Part shown: positions 17,287-27,384 of the stretch, piece by piece
How positions within the stretch are numbered: position 1 is the first letter of the stretch
How the letters are laid out: every line of letters starts with the position of its first letter
NCBI RefSeq assembly: GCF_000010425.1
Contig: NC_008618.1
Location: 737,946 to 801,945 of the forward strand
Direction: 5' to 3'
Length of the DNA stretch: 64,000 nucleotides
Source: Bifidobacterium adolescentis ATCC 15703
GTDB taxonomy: Bacteria; Actinomycetota; Actinomycetes; Actinomycetales; Bifidobacteriaceae
The notes under the pieces: generated by a model
Told to the model about the DNA's origin: nothing
The model's database searches: none
Seen by the model: the letters and a program-made list of their open reading frames with translations, nothing else
Position numbers and translations under genes: made by a program

Positions 17287-19932
17287 ATGTGGTCCATCAC
17301 TTTGAAACTCATGCGTAAAACCAAGCGCATGCTCATCCCCGCCGGCATCGCCATCCTGATCGGCACGGCGTTCATCGCCAGCACCTTCCTGTTCGGCAAC
17401 GCCATGGGCGATTCGCTCGCCCGACAGATGACCGCCATGTTCGGTGGCGCCAACTATGCCGCCACCGCGAACGTCGATGGCCTCAGCGATAAGGAAATCG
17501 ACAAAGCGTATTCCGTCACCGTCGGCGATTTCCACGTCGACCAGCTGAAAGCCGTGGAAGGTGTGAAAGCCGTGCGCGTCGCGTCGGAAAGCGCCGTCAC
17601 CGTCTCCAGCGACGACGACAACGTCAGCGGCGAACTGATCACCGGCGCATCCGACGCGTCGATGCTGCCGGTGCGCATATCGCAAGGCAGCCAGCCCAAG
17701 GATGCCAACGAAATCGCGTTGCCTGAGCAGACGGCGAAAACGTTGGGCGTGAACGTCGGCGACACGGTGACGCTGACGTCCCGATACGCCACGACCGAAA
17801 CCGGCGGTAAAACCAAAGCGAACGACGTGCGCGTGGTGGGCCTGACCGCCGATCCGGAAGGCGCGTACTCGTTCTACGGCGGCGCGATCGTCGGCTCGGA
17901 CAATCTCATCGCACTGATGCAAGGCGCGGACGATTTCAACGCGGTCAACGCCACCGCCGTCTACTTCGATTTCGCCATGGACGGCAACACCGTCGCCGCG
18001 AAAACCCTCAACGACGCACAGAAACTGCTGCCCGCGCACTACGAATTGAGCTCGCGCCAGAATGTCAGCGACGAGGCCGTCAAATCGTTGGGCGGCAACG
18101 GCACCAACGTCGTCACCATATTTCTTATGTGCTTCGGCATCCTCGCCATGTTCGTCGCCGCGCTCGTGATCGCCAACACCTTCCAGGTGCTTGTCGCGCA
18201 ACGCCGACGCACGCTCGCCCTGCTGCGCACCATCGGCGCGAAGAAGGGACAACTGTACCGTTCCGTCCTGTTCGAAGCCTGTGCGCTCGGCCTGATCTCG
18301 TCCGTGCTTGGCGTGGCGTTCGGCAGCCTCATCATGTGGGGCATGTGCGCCGGCAACGTCATACGGCAGGGCATGCGGCTCATCTTCTCCTGGCAGGTGT
18401 TCGTCGTGCCGATCATCTTCGGCATCATCATGACCATGCTCGCAGCCCTCGGCTCCGCACGTTCCGCCACCTCGGTGACCCCGCTGGAGGCCCTGCGCCC
18501 GATCGAACTGACTGACACCAAGCGCGCCGGCATCGTACGCGCCGTTCTCGGCATTCTGATGGTCGTCGCAGGCATTGCGATGGCGGTGTTCTCAGTCTGG
18601 CGCATTCAATCCACCAACGGCGGACAGACGGCTCAAGCCAACGAATTCACAATGGCGGTGCTGATCGCCATTGCCGGCGCCGCGCTCATATTCCTCGGCA
18701 TGGTGCTCACCGCCGTCTTCTGGCTGCCCGCACTGATGAAAGGCGCCGGAACGTTGGTGTCGCTTGCCGGGCCGTCCGCGAAAATCGCGCACGGCAACAT
18801 ACAGAAGAATCCGCGACGCATCGCAGCTACAGGCGCGGCCCTGCTCATCGGCGTGACCTTGGTCTCCACCATCGCCACCGGAGCGGCCAGCGTCAAACAA
18901 ACCATGAACAACACGCTCGCCACCCGCTACAGCGTCGACGTCGTCGCCTCCGGCGAAGACCTGACCCAAGGAATGGCGGACAAGGTCGCCGGCATCAAAG
19001 GTGTGACCGACACTGTGTACGCGCCGGCCGCATCCGTGACATTGAATGGTACGGACGCTGCCAAACCGACCACCGTGCTGCTCATCGGTGTGAAGAACAT
19101 CGACCAGGTCAAGCATGTGATGCGCGTCGACCTCGGCGACACCAGCCTCAGCGCGGACGACGTGCTCATGCCCTCATACAATGCGCAGACCGGCAAGAAA
19201 CTCGCCTTCGCCAACGGCAAAGCCGAGTTCGACACCACCAGGAATAAGAACGGCGACATGACGCGTCCGCTGACCTTGCATGTCACGCAACGCGACTATC
19301 GGCGCATTTTCGACAGTTACGGCGCCGTCGGATTCGTCGACGAACGGCACTTCGCCAACGGCGACCTCGACACCACAACGCACATGCTGCTGGTGAAAGC
19401 CGACACCGACCAATCCGGAACGTCCGTGAACGACCTGTACGACGGCATCCAGTCGGCATTGTCGAAGAGCGCGGACGCGGCGGTGTCCGGTCCGATCGCC
19501 GAACGTGTCACCTGGGCGCAGATGATCGACTCCATGATGATGCTCATGGTGGGGCTGATCGCCGTGGCGGTGCTGGTCGCCTTGATCGGCGTGGCGAACA
19601 CGCTGTCCCTGTCGGTGATCGAACGCACCCGCGAATCGGCCACCCTGCGCGCCATCGGCATGACCCGCGGCCAGCTCAGGGCATCGCTCGCCATCGAAGC
19701 GCTGCTCATCTCGCTCGTCTCCGGCATCGCCGGCATCCTGCTCGGCACATTGTTCGGCTGGCTGGGCGCATACGTGGTGTTCAGCCTGTACGGCACCGTG
19801 GTGTTCCCCTTCGAATGGGGCGTCAACGGCATCGTGCTCGCCGTGGCCGCCGTGGCTGCGTTGCTCGCCAGCATCGCACCTGCCCGCAGAGCGGTCAAAG
19901 TACCGCCTGTTGAGGCGCTCGCAGAAGCTTAG
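17287..19932 (+). CDS. FtsX-like ABC transporter permease, duplicated-domain type
   Basis: The 881-residue permease has the double FtsX layout. A first membrane helix (residues ~15-38) is followed by a large extracellular MacB-like domain (~45-270). Three helices with a core FtsX domain lie at ~275-395. A middle part with more helices and a second extracellular domain covers ~440-740. A final FtsX domain at ~745-880 ends in PARRAVKVPPVEALAEA. The motif PLEALRPIELTD marks the first FtsX end and the C-terminal EAL the second. It forms one transporter with the preceding ATPase. The substrate is unknown. A strong terminator follows. Confidence 0.92.
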   Translation: MWSITLKLMRKTKRMLIPAGIAILIGTAFIASTFLFGNAMGDSLARQMTAMFGGANYAATANVDGLSDKEIDKAYSVTVGDFHVDQLKAVEGVKAVRVASESAVTVSSDDDNVSGELITGASDASMLPVRISQGSQPKDANEIALPEQTAKTLGVNVGDTVTLTSRYATTETGGKTKANDVRVVGLTADPEGAYSFYGGAIVGSDNLIALMQGADDFNAVNATAVYFDFAMDGNTVAAKTLNDAQKLLPAHYELSSRQNVSDEAVKSLGGNGTNVVTIFLMCFGILAMFVAALVIANTFQVLVAQRRRTLALLRTIGAKKGQLYRSVLFEACALGLISSVLGVAFGSLIMWGMCAGNVIRQGMRLIFSWQVFVVPIIFGIIMTMLAALGSARSATSVTPLEALRPIELTDTKRAGIVRAVLGILMVVAGIAMAVFSVWRIQSTNGGQTAQANEFTMAVLIAIAGAALIFLGMVLTAVFWLPALMKGAGTLVSLAGPSAKIAHGNIQKNPRRIAATGAALLIGVTLVSTIATGAASVKQTMNNTLATRYSVDVVASGEDLTQGMADKVAGIKGVTDTVYAPAASVTLNGTDAAKPTTVLLIGVKNIDQVKHVMRVDLGDTSLSADDVLMPSYNAQTGKKLAFANGKAEFDTTRNKNGDMTRPLTLHVTQRDYRRIFDSYGAVGFVDERHFANGDLDTTTHMLLVKADTDQSGTSVNDLYDGIQSALSKSADAAVSGPIAERVTWAQMIDSMMMLMVGLIAVAVLVALIGVANTLSLSVIERTRESATLRAIGMTRGQLRASLAIEALLISLVSGIAGILLGTLFGWLGAYVVFSLYGTVVFPFEWGVNGIVLAVAAVAALLASIAPARRAVKVPPVEALAEA

Positions 19933-19944
19933 GCGATAAACGGA

Positions 19945-19972
19945 ATGCTCCTTCGAAAGAAGGAGCATTTTT
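19945..19972 (+). terminator. Rho-independent terminator of the ABC exporter operon
   Basis: ATGCTCCTTC pairs with GAAGGAGCAT across a GAAA tetraloop, a perfect 10-bp stem, and is followed by a run of T. Confidence 0.93.
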
Positions 19973-19998
19973 GTTGCCGAATACGTTTTATGAAGATT

Positions 19999-20748
19999 TT
20001 ATACGAGATGGTTTTCGTAGGCGAACACGACGGCTTGGACGCGGTCGCGCGCATTGATTTTCGACAGGATATGCGCGACATGCGTTTTCACGGTAGGCAG
20101 GCTGATGAACAGCTTGTCCGCGATCTCCTGATTCGACAGGCCATGCGCGATTTCGATGAGCACCTCGCGCTCGCGGTCGGTCAGTTCGTCCAATTCCGGA
20201 TCGGTGTACATAGTTGCCGTCGAAGCGGAAGCGGACGTTGCGGAAACGGGCGCTGCGGCGGCCGTTCCTGCGAAATCGCCATCCATCATCTTCTCTATAA
20301 GCCGTTTCGTGGCGGATGGCGCGATGATCGCGTTGCCTTGGTACACGGTGCGAATCGAATTGAGCAGCGTCTCCGGTTCCGTGTCCTTCAGCAGGAAGCC
20401 GGACGCGCCGGCGTTGATCGCGGCCATCACGTATTCGTCCAAATCGAATGTCGTCAGAATGATCACACGGGTATGCGCATCGTCAAGCGCGCTGCCATCG
20501 GGTGCGAAACGATGCTGCAACGCGCTGATCCGACGTGTCGCCTCAATGCCGTCCATACCGGGCATACGCACATCCATCAGCACCACGTCGGGATGCAGCG
20601 TCTCCGCCAAAGCCACCGCTTCCGCGCCATCGCGCGCCTGGCCGACAACCGCCATATCCGGTTGCGAGCCGATCACCATCGCGAAACCGGCACGTACCAA
20701 TTCCTGATCATCGGCGATGACCACACGAATCTTCTGTTCTTCACTCAT
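19999..20748 (-). CDS. NarL/FixJ-family two-component response regulator
   Basis: This regulator takes phosphate from the adjacent sensor kinase and binds DNA. The receiver domain (residues ~5-125) starts with IRVVIADDQELVRAGF, has the phospho-acceptor Asp in VVLMDVRMPGMDGIE, and the conserved Lys in FLLKDTEPE. A 60-residue Ala/Ser-rich linker follows. The LuxR-type helix-turn-helix is ELTDREREVLIEIAHGLSNQ near 190-250. I chose ATG 20748 because GGTGGAG precedes it; a GTG at 20757 is an alternative. The kinase gene ends 76 nt upstream on the same strand, so the two are probably co-transcribed. Confidence 0.92.
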   Translation of the reverse strand: MSEEQKIRVVIADDQELVRAGFAMVIGSQPDMAVVGQARDGAEAVALAETLHPDVVLMDVRMPGMDGIEATRRISALQHRFAPDGSALDDAHTRVIILTTFDLDEYVMAAINAGASGFLLKDTEPETLLNSIRTVYQGNAIIAPSATKRLIEKMMDGDFAGTAAAAPVSATSASASTATMYTDPELDELTDREREVLIEIAHGLSNQEIADKLFISLPTVKTHVAHILSKINARDRVQAVVFAYENHLV

Positions 20749-20824
20749 ACTCTCCACCTTATCGGCATCGTTCCGCTCACAGCGCGAAACAACCCCTTAA
20801 ATCTCCCTGAAAAACTTGAACCGG

Positions 20825-23434
20825 CTATCGAGACGCGCGCTGCAGCTGCTCCTCCAGCGGTGCTGCGGGCCTCAACTGCAGTTCGCTCGCGCTACCGGCA
20901 TGAGCGTCATCGCTGAAACCAGTCTCACGAAGCACTCCGAGCAGTTCGCGCATACGCTTAAGCGCGGCGCGCCCCTGTTCTCCGATGGCTTTGAACGCTG
21001 CGGAAATCTCGTCGGCAGTAGGCTCTTTGCCTTGTGCTTCGGCAGCGTCCAACATGCGGATACCATCGACGGCTTGACTAATCACGCTGTTCAGCGTGGC
21101 GGTGACTTCAGCCTGAATGCTGGCACTGATACGGTCGCGTTCCATATTCGCCGCGAGAATACGCTGCTTCTCCTGCTCGGCCACCAGCGCTTCCTCTCGC
21201 GCCTGCAACACCAGTGCGTTTGAATCACTGGAGCGAGTCCAACGCGCCCATGCCATAATGCCGGCGCACAGTATCAACACCGCAACCGTATACATAACGC
21301 CGGTAAAAAACGCCGCAGTACTGCTTGACGTGGCTGAAACCGGTTTTGTCAAGCCCACGGAAGCGGCGATAGCGTCGAACAAGGTAGCATATCCATGTTG
21401 GTCGGCTGCGATTTTCAAGCCCATCAGAGCTGAACAGGTGACAGCGGCAAGACCGGTCCAACGCCATGCGTGTTCACGCCCATACAATACGGCTGAATAC
21501 AGTGCGCACAGCGACGCTACGATGTGCCCGACCTCAATCGATCCCAAAAACACCAATTGCACAACCGACAATACGAACACAATAAGCGCGCAAGTCTCGG
21601 GGAACCTGCGTCGAAGAGCCAGCGCCAGCAAGCAGCATGCGGCGATCGCATTTGAGAGCTGCGCATGAGGTGAACTATCAAAAAAGAACGTAACCGACAT
21701 GCGATTCAGCAGCATGACCAATGCCACGGCACCAACGGAATCCATGAGCGCATAATGGTGCTGCGTCCACGCGGAAACGCGTTCCACCCAATTCAGCCCT
21801 CGCGAATTGGATGTATTTGCAAGTTCTACGGATTTCAGTTTCAACGATTTGAGCAAATCATGCAGATTGGGTGCGGTGATGCGCAAATGTTGCAGGGCAT
21901 TCGAACGATGATCGCGACCGGTCGGTTGGTTGGTTTCCTGCGTCTGCTCCGATGGCTGATCTGGGATTCGCGCCGATATGTTGACGACTGTGTGAGGTGC
22001 GATTGCTTCGTCGGATAGTTTCGCTTTGCTGGATATGGCAGTTGTGTTGCAAGATTCGGACTGTTCCGAGGCATACTGTTCGCCGGTTTCTTCTGTCACC
22101 TGTTCTTTACCGCCGTAAGGCAGGGTGGCCATGACTTCGAAGCCTCCGCCGAGTTGAGGGCCAGCCTGCAACGAGCCTCCGGCCGATTCGATGCGTTCTT
22201 TCATGCCCAGCAGGCCGTAACCTGGCGTATGCCCGTCGATATTGGCCGCCGCGCCATGACCATTGTCGGTGATGGTCAAAGTGAGCAAACCGTTGTTCCA
22301 TGACTCTTTAATATGTACATCGACGTGCGGCCCCGCATACTTGCGGATATTCGTCAGCGCCTCCTGCACTACATGGTAGGAAGCTATCGAGGCTTGTTCG
22401 CCGAGTTGTTCTGGGCTGGCGGTGCCGGTGATATTCCGTCGGATTCGAATGTCGGGGGAGACGTTTTGCGCTTGTTCCACAAGATTGCCGATATCGTTAT
22501 AATCGGCGTGCGGTGAACCCCCGAATACTCCCAGAAGACGTTGCATGTCATGCAGTGCGCGTTCCGATTCGTGTCGAATCGTCTCCATGGTGTTTCTGGC
22601 CACCGCGGGATCATGCGTGCCTGCATAGCGACCGCCATCAGACTGCACGATGATGATTGACAGGGTGTGCGCCACCACATCGTGCATGTCACGTGCGATG
22701 CGTGCGCGTTCCGCTAACGCGGCGATATCGCGTTCATTCTGGTCTCGCGCGGCGATTGCCTCATTGCGTTCCCGCATCATGCAAACGGTTGCCAGACGGG
22801 CACGCTGCCAGAACGCTACAATGACGGTGGAAATAATGCATACTTCGAAAATCGGCGTCAGTACCAGCATGTATTGCGCCATCATGTCGGCGACTTCCGA
22901 CATGGATGTTCCTGTGTAGATGGAACCGAGAGTGTCTTTCGTGACCATAACGCCATTTGGATTTGGGTCATTCCAGCTGCTCCATGTATGCACTTTGCCT
23001 CCGGTGAGCAATGGTCCATTGGTCATGGTCCATGCCACCAGCGCCGAAGCCAGAAGACCGATGATCAACGCCAGAATAATGAAGGCTTTCGTGTTTTTGG
23101 GATTGCCGTAGATGATCACCGAATACAGCATGAACAATGCCAGAATATCGGCGCCCAACAGGCAAGGGCCGAATATGAGATGCGCCAAGGTCAATGCCAC
23201 GCAGAGCAACGCTCCGGTCTGCGGCCGCCATCGACGGATCAGCAGTGGAATAAGCATTGCCGCTTCCCATGCCATCTGCGTGGAAGGCTTAAGGTCAAAC
23301 AGCAATCCCGGATTATAGGTGATGCCGCCGGTCACGCCGAACAGCAGAACACCTATAACAAGCGTGATGATGAGATCGCCGGCGAAAACATGGCCATGCA
23401 TCCATGACAAGAGACGCTGTTTGAAATTCGACAT
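20825..23434 (-). CDS. Double sensor histidine kinase: complete NarL-type half fused to a degenerate half
   Basis: The N-terminal half (residues ~1-445) is a full HisKA_3 kinase. It has six or so membrane helices, then RIARDMHDVVAHTL with the phospho-acceptor His at residue 251. The N-box VVQEALTN and the ATP-lid glycines DNGHGA and GYGLLGMKER follow. The usual kinase ends there. Here a polar linker (~445-545) leads to a second set of about six membrane helices (~565-735). A second helical hairpin follows in which the aligned position reads RISASIQAEVTATLN, so Gln replaces the His. There is no ATPase domain before the end at 869. The second half probably senses or modulates rather than phosphorylates. 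ATG 23434 has GGTGG in front. Confidence 0.88.
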   Translation of the reverse strand: MSNFKQRLLSWMHGHVFAGDLIITLVIGVLLFGVTGGITYNPGLLFDLKPSTQMAWEAAMLIPLLIRRWRPQTGALLCVALTLAHLIFGPCLLGADILALFMLYSVIIYGNPKNTKAFIILALIIGLLASALVAWTMTNGPLLTGGKVHTWSSWNDPNPNGVMVTKDTLGSIYTGTSMSEVADMMAQYMLVLTPIFEVCIISTVIVAFWQRARLATVCMMRERNEAIAARDQNERDIAALAERARIARDMHDVVAHTLSIIIVQSDGGRYAGTHDPAVARNTMETIRHESERALHDMQRLLGVFGGSPHADYNDIGNLVEQAQNVSPDIRIRRNITGTASPEQLGEQASIASYHVVQEALTNIRKYAGPHVDVHIKESWNNGLLTLTITDNGHGAAANIDGHTPGYGLLGMKERIESAGGSLQAGPQLGGGFEVMATLPYGGKEQVTEETGEQYASEQSESCNTTAISSKAKLSDEAIAPHTVVNISARIPDQPSEQTQETNQPTGRDHRSNALQHLRITAPNLHDLLKSLKLKSVELANTSNSRGLNWVERVSAWTQHHYALMDSVGAVALVMLLNRMSVTFFFDSSPHAQLSNAIAACCLLALALRRRFPETCALIVFVLSVVQLVFLGSIEVGHIVASLCALYSAVLYGREHAWRWTGLAAVTCSALMGLKIAADQHGYATLFDAIAASVGLTKPVSATSSSTAAFFTGVMYTVAVLILCAGIMAWARWTRSSDSNALVLQAREEALVAEQEKQRILAANMERDRISASIQAEVTATLNSVISQAVDGIRMLDAAEAQGKEPTADEISAAFKAIGEQGRAALKRMRELLGVLRETGFSDDAHAGSASELQLRPAAPLEEQLQRASR

Positions 23435-23611
23435 ACGTTCCACCCTAGCGCCAGATATGCTGTGACGCCATCATGCGCAGGAATGAAATAGCGGTAAGAT
23501 AAAGCCGCTTTTGTGAGGTAAGGTTGTCTCCGCATGTGGGTGAGATGGAAGCCATCAAAAAGTCACTACCCGAATTGAACATGCCGATGATGCCAAAGGG
23601 AAGGTGAATGC

Positions 23612-24955
23612 ATGACGTTGCTGAGCGAATACTACGTGCCCGGATTGCATATTGAGGATCGTTCCATCAAGGTGCCGTTGGATTGGACGGGCCACGAGCC
23701 TGGTCATGGGTTCGATGGCGAATCGATCAGCCTGTTCTACCGTGTGGTCACCGCTCCCGAACATGTGCATGATGATCTTCCGCTGCTCGTGTTCCTGCAG
23801 GGTGGTCCCGGTGGTTCCGGTCCGCGTCCGCTCGGTCCAAGTTCCGATGGTTGGATTGAGGAGGCCATCAAGCATTTCCGCGTGGTGTTGCCGGATCAAC
23901 GTGGTACGGGGCGTTCGTCCCGCGTCGATACGCATGTGATTGAGGGCATGGACGGCGACGGCAAGGCCGGTGCCGCGTTTTTGAAGCGCTTCCTCGCCGA
24001 TTCGATCGTTCGTGACTTCGAGCATCTGCGTCGTACCGAATTCGGGAGCGCACGTTGGGTCACGCTTGGTCAAAGCTATGGCGGATTCCTGACGCTGACG
24101 TATCTTTCGCTGTTCCCGCAAGGAGTCATCGCCAGTTTCACCACGGGCGGCATTCCGCATGTTCCCGCCGATGCGACCGACGTGTACCGTCATACGTTCC
24201 CGCGCATGGCGGCAAAGACGAAGCAGTTCTACGAGCGTTACCCGATCGATATCGAACGCGCCGCGGCCGTCGCCGACATTCTGCAGTCGCGCAAGGTCGC
24301 ATTGCCGAACGGCGATCCGCTCACGGTGGAACGCTTCCAATGCTTGGGATCCGATTTCGGCATGAAGCCAAGTTTCGAACGCGTGCATTGGATTCTTGAC
24401 CAGGCATTCCTCGACGGCGACGGTTCGGCCTCAACCTCGGCGGAACTGTCTGACGAATTCCTGTCTTCCGTGATGAATGCGACCTCGTCTCGCCCGCTGT
24501 ATTGGCCGTTGCAGGAGTTCATCTACGCCAACGGTGAGCTGGAAACGCCGATTTGCTGGGCCGCCCAGCGCGTGCGCTGCGAGCATCCGGAATTCGCGGG
24601 TGACATTCGTCCGCTTAATTTCACCGGCGAGGCCATGTTCCCGTGGATGTTCGAGCAGGAACGTGCGTTGCGTCCGTTCAAACCAGCCATGGACGTGCTT
24701 ATGGAAGACACGCATTTCGGCACGATCTACGATGCCGACCAGTTGGCGCGCAATGAGGTTCCGCTGCAGGCTGCCGTCTATTTCGACGACATGTACGTAG
24801 ATTCTGGATTGCAGCTCGACACGCTGTCCCGCGTCGGTCGTTCACATTATTGGACCACCAACGAATTCGAGCATGACGGCGTGCATGGTTCCGTGGTCTT
24901 CAAACGCCTGTTCAACGAAGCACTGAACAGGGGAGATCTGGAAGAACTGTTCTGA
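23612..24955 (+). CDS. pip: Proline iminopeptidase (S33 alpha/beta hydrolase)
   Basis: This cytosolic peptidase removes N-terminal proline (or similar residues) from peptides. The 447-residue protein contains the oxyanion-hole motif FLQGGPGGSGPRP near 61-73, then PDQRGTGRSS, which is diagnostic for prolyl aminopeptidases. The nucleophile Ser155 is in TLGQSYGGFL. FDDMYVDSG near 390 probably carries the catalytic Asp and VGRSHYW the His region. The ATG at 23612 follows GGGAAGG. proC follows 60 nt later, so the pair may form a small proline-related group: peptide proline release and proline synthesis. Confidence 0.92.
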   Translation: MTLLSEYYVPGLHIEDRSIKVPLDWTGHEPGHGFDGESISLFYRVVTAPEHVHDDLPLLVFLQGGPGGSGPRPLGPSSDGWIEEAIKHFRVVLPDQRGTGRSSRVDTHVIEGMDGDGKAGAAFLKRFLADSIVRDFEHLRRTEFGSARWVTLGQSYGGFLTLTYLSLFPQGVIASFTTGGIPHVPADATDVYRHTFPRMAAKTKQFYERYPIDIERAAAVADILQSRKVALPNGDPLTVERFQCLGSDFGMKPSFERVHWILDQAFLDGDGSASTSAELSDEFLSSVMNATSSRPLYWPLQEFIYANGELETPICWAAQRVRCEHPEFAGDIRPLNFTGEAMFPWMFEQERALRPFKPAMDVLMEDTHFGTIYDADQLARNEVPLQAAVYFDDMYVDSGLQLDTLSRVGRSHYWTTNEFEHDGVHGSVVFKRLFNEALNRGDLEELF

Positions 24956-25015
24956 CACAGACAATCCATCCATATATCGATATCAAATAGGAACCGGGAA
25001 CAACAAGGAGAAACC

Positions 25016-25816
25016 ATGTCCAACCCAACCATCGGATTCATCGGATACGGCAACATGGCACAGGCCATTGCCGAAGGACTTGTCGCGGCAGGTGCAATCG
25101 ACGGTACTGACATCGTGGCGTGCGCCGCGCATTACGACAAACTGGAGAAAACCACGGCGAAGGTTGGTGCCACACCGCTGCGCACCGCTGCCGAAGTCGC
25201 AGACGCGGCCGACGTTGTCATCATCGCCATCAAACCGTACCAGATCGAAAGCGTCATCAAACCAATCGCCGGCGCGCTCGCCAACGAAAGCACATTCGTC
25301 GTATCCATTGCGGCAGGCTGGGATCTCGCCAAATACCGTGAACTGTTCGGCGCCGATTTCGGCGCGATGCACATCCAGTGCACCATTCCGAACACGCCGA
25401 TGGCCGTCGGCAAAGGCGTGCTCGTCACGGAAACCGACAACACGCTGACCGACGCGCAAAACGAGACGTTCGAAAAGCTGTTCTCATCGATCAGCCTCAT
25501 CGAACGCGTCGACTCCGCGCATATGGGCATCGGCATGTGCATCGCCGGCTGCGCGCCCGCATTCACCGACATGTACATCGAGGCGCTCGGCGACGCGGGC
25601 GTGAAATACGGTCTGCAACGCGCCACCGCCTACCGTCTGGCCGCAAAGATGGTGGAAGGCGTCGGCGCACTGTACCTGGCCAACGAAACGCATCCGGGTG
25701 CCATGAAGGACGCCGTCTGCTCGCCGGGAGGCACCACCATCAAGGGCGTGGCCTCGTTGGAGGAAAGCGCGTTCCGTGGTGCCGTGATCAAAGCCGTCGA
25801 CGCCATCGAAGCCTAA
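25016..25816 (+). CDS. proC: Pyrroline-5-carboxylate reductase
   Basis: ProC carries out the last step of proline synthesis, reducing pyrroline-5-carboxylate with NAD(P)H. The 266-residue length is standard. The nucleotide-binding motif IGFIGYGNMAQAIAEGL opens the protein. The family signature appears near the C-terminus as HPGAMKDAVCSPGGTTIKG, which lies in the substrate-binding dimer region. The ATG is preceded by AAGGAGAAACC. ychF begins 17 nt after the stop, which suggests co-transcription up to the terminator at 26965. Confidence 0.95.
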   Translation: MSNPTIGFIGYGNMAQAIAEGLVAAGAIDGTDIVACAAHYDKLEKTTAKVGATPLRTAAEVADAADVVIIAIKPYQIESVIKPIAGALANESTFVVSIAAGWDLAKYRELFGADFGAMHIQCTIPNTPMAVGKGVLVTETDNTLTDAQNETFEKLFSSISLIERVDSAHMGIGMCIAGCAPAFTDMYIEALGDAGVKYGLQRATAYRLAAKMVEGVGALYLANETHPGAMKDAVCSPGGTTIKGVASLEESAFRGAVIKAVDAIEA

Positions 25817-25833
25817 TACTAAACTAAGGAACC

Positions 25834-26934
<1,101 letters not shown>

Positions 26935-26964
26935 GGTTTTCGTACTTGTCGTATAGTGCGTCAG

Positions 26965-26994
26965 GCGCTCGGACCGGTCGGTTCGGGCGCTTTT
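26965..26994 (+). terminator. Rho-independent terminator after ychF
   Basis: GCGCTCGGACC pairs with GGTTCGGGCGC around GGTC, an 11-bp stem with two G-T pairs, followed by TTTT. Confidence 0.8.
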
Positions 26995-27042
26995 CGCGTA
27001 AAAGACTTGTATATCGCCGTTTTTCCTGCTAAGGGTGGAACC

Positions 27043-27384
27043 ATGAGTACTTCACGCGCGGTTCGTGACGCGGCCAACCCGACTATGACATTGCATGACT
27101 GTCCGCTGAACGCGCGCGTTGTCGTGGACGGCATCGATTTGGACGATCGGCATCGGTTCCGCCTGTGCGAGATCGGACTGGCGCCGGGCACCGGTCTGCG
27201 GGTCGTGCAGCGGGGCGCGTTCGGCGGAAGGGTCATCGCCTTCGGCAACGAACGCGTAGCGGTGGATGGTGGTACCGCGCGCGCCGTCCGCGTACGGTTT
27301 GCGCAGGACTGGGCAGTACAGGATAGTGCCGCGCAAGACAAGACCGCACGGCATGAAGAGAACGGAAACACGCACGAATGCTGA
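27043..27384 (+). CDS. feoA: Ferrous iron transport protein FeoA
   Basis: FeoA is a small SH3-like cytosolic partner needed by the Fe2+ transporter FeoB. The 113-residue product contains LHDCPLNARVVVDGI, then RLCEIGLAPGTGLRVV and GGRVIAFGNERVAV, the pattern of the FeoA domain (residues ~15-90). A hydrophilic C-terminal tail of about 25 residues is extra. ATG 27043 follows AAGGGTGG. The end of the gene overlaps the feoB start (ATGCTGA), so translation is likely coupled. Confidence 0.9.
   Translation: MSTSRAVRDAANPTMTLHDCPLNARVVVDGIDLDDRHRFRLCEIGLAPGTGLRVVQRGAFGGRVIAFGNERVAVDGGTARAVRVRFAQDWAVQDSAAQDKTARHEENGNTHEC

Noticed and set aside
16387..18252. A 621-codon open frame on the minus strand over the ABC genes
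   Set aside because: Antisense to an ATPase and permease with full motifs.
23545..23607. A 20-codon mini-ORF before pip
   Set aside because: It has no ribosome site, no repeats or attenuator, and ends 5 nt before pip. A leader peptide is possible but unsupported.
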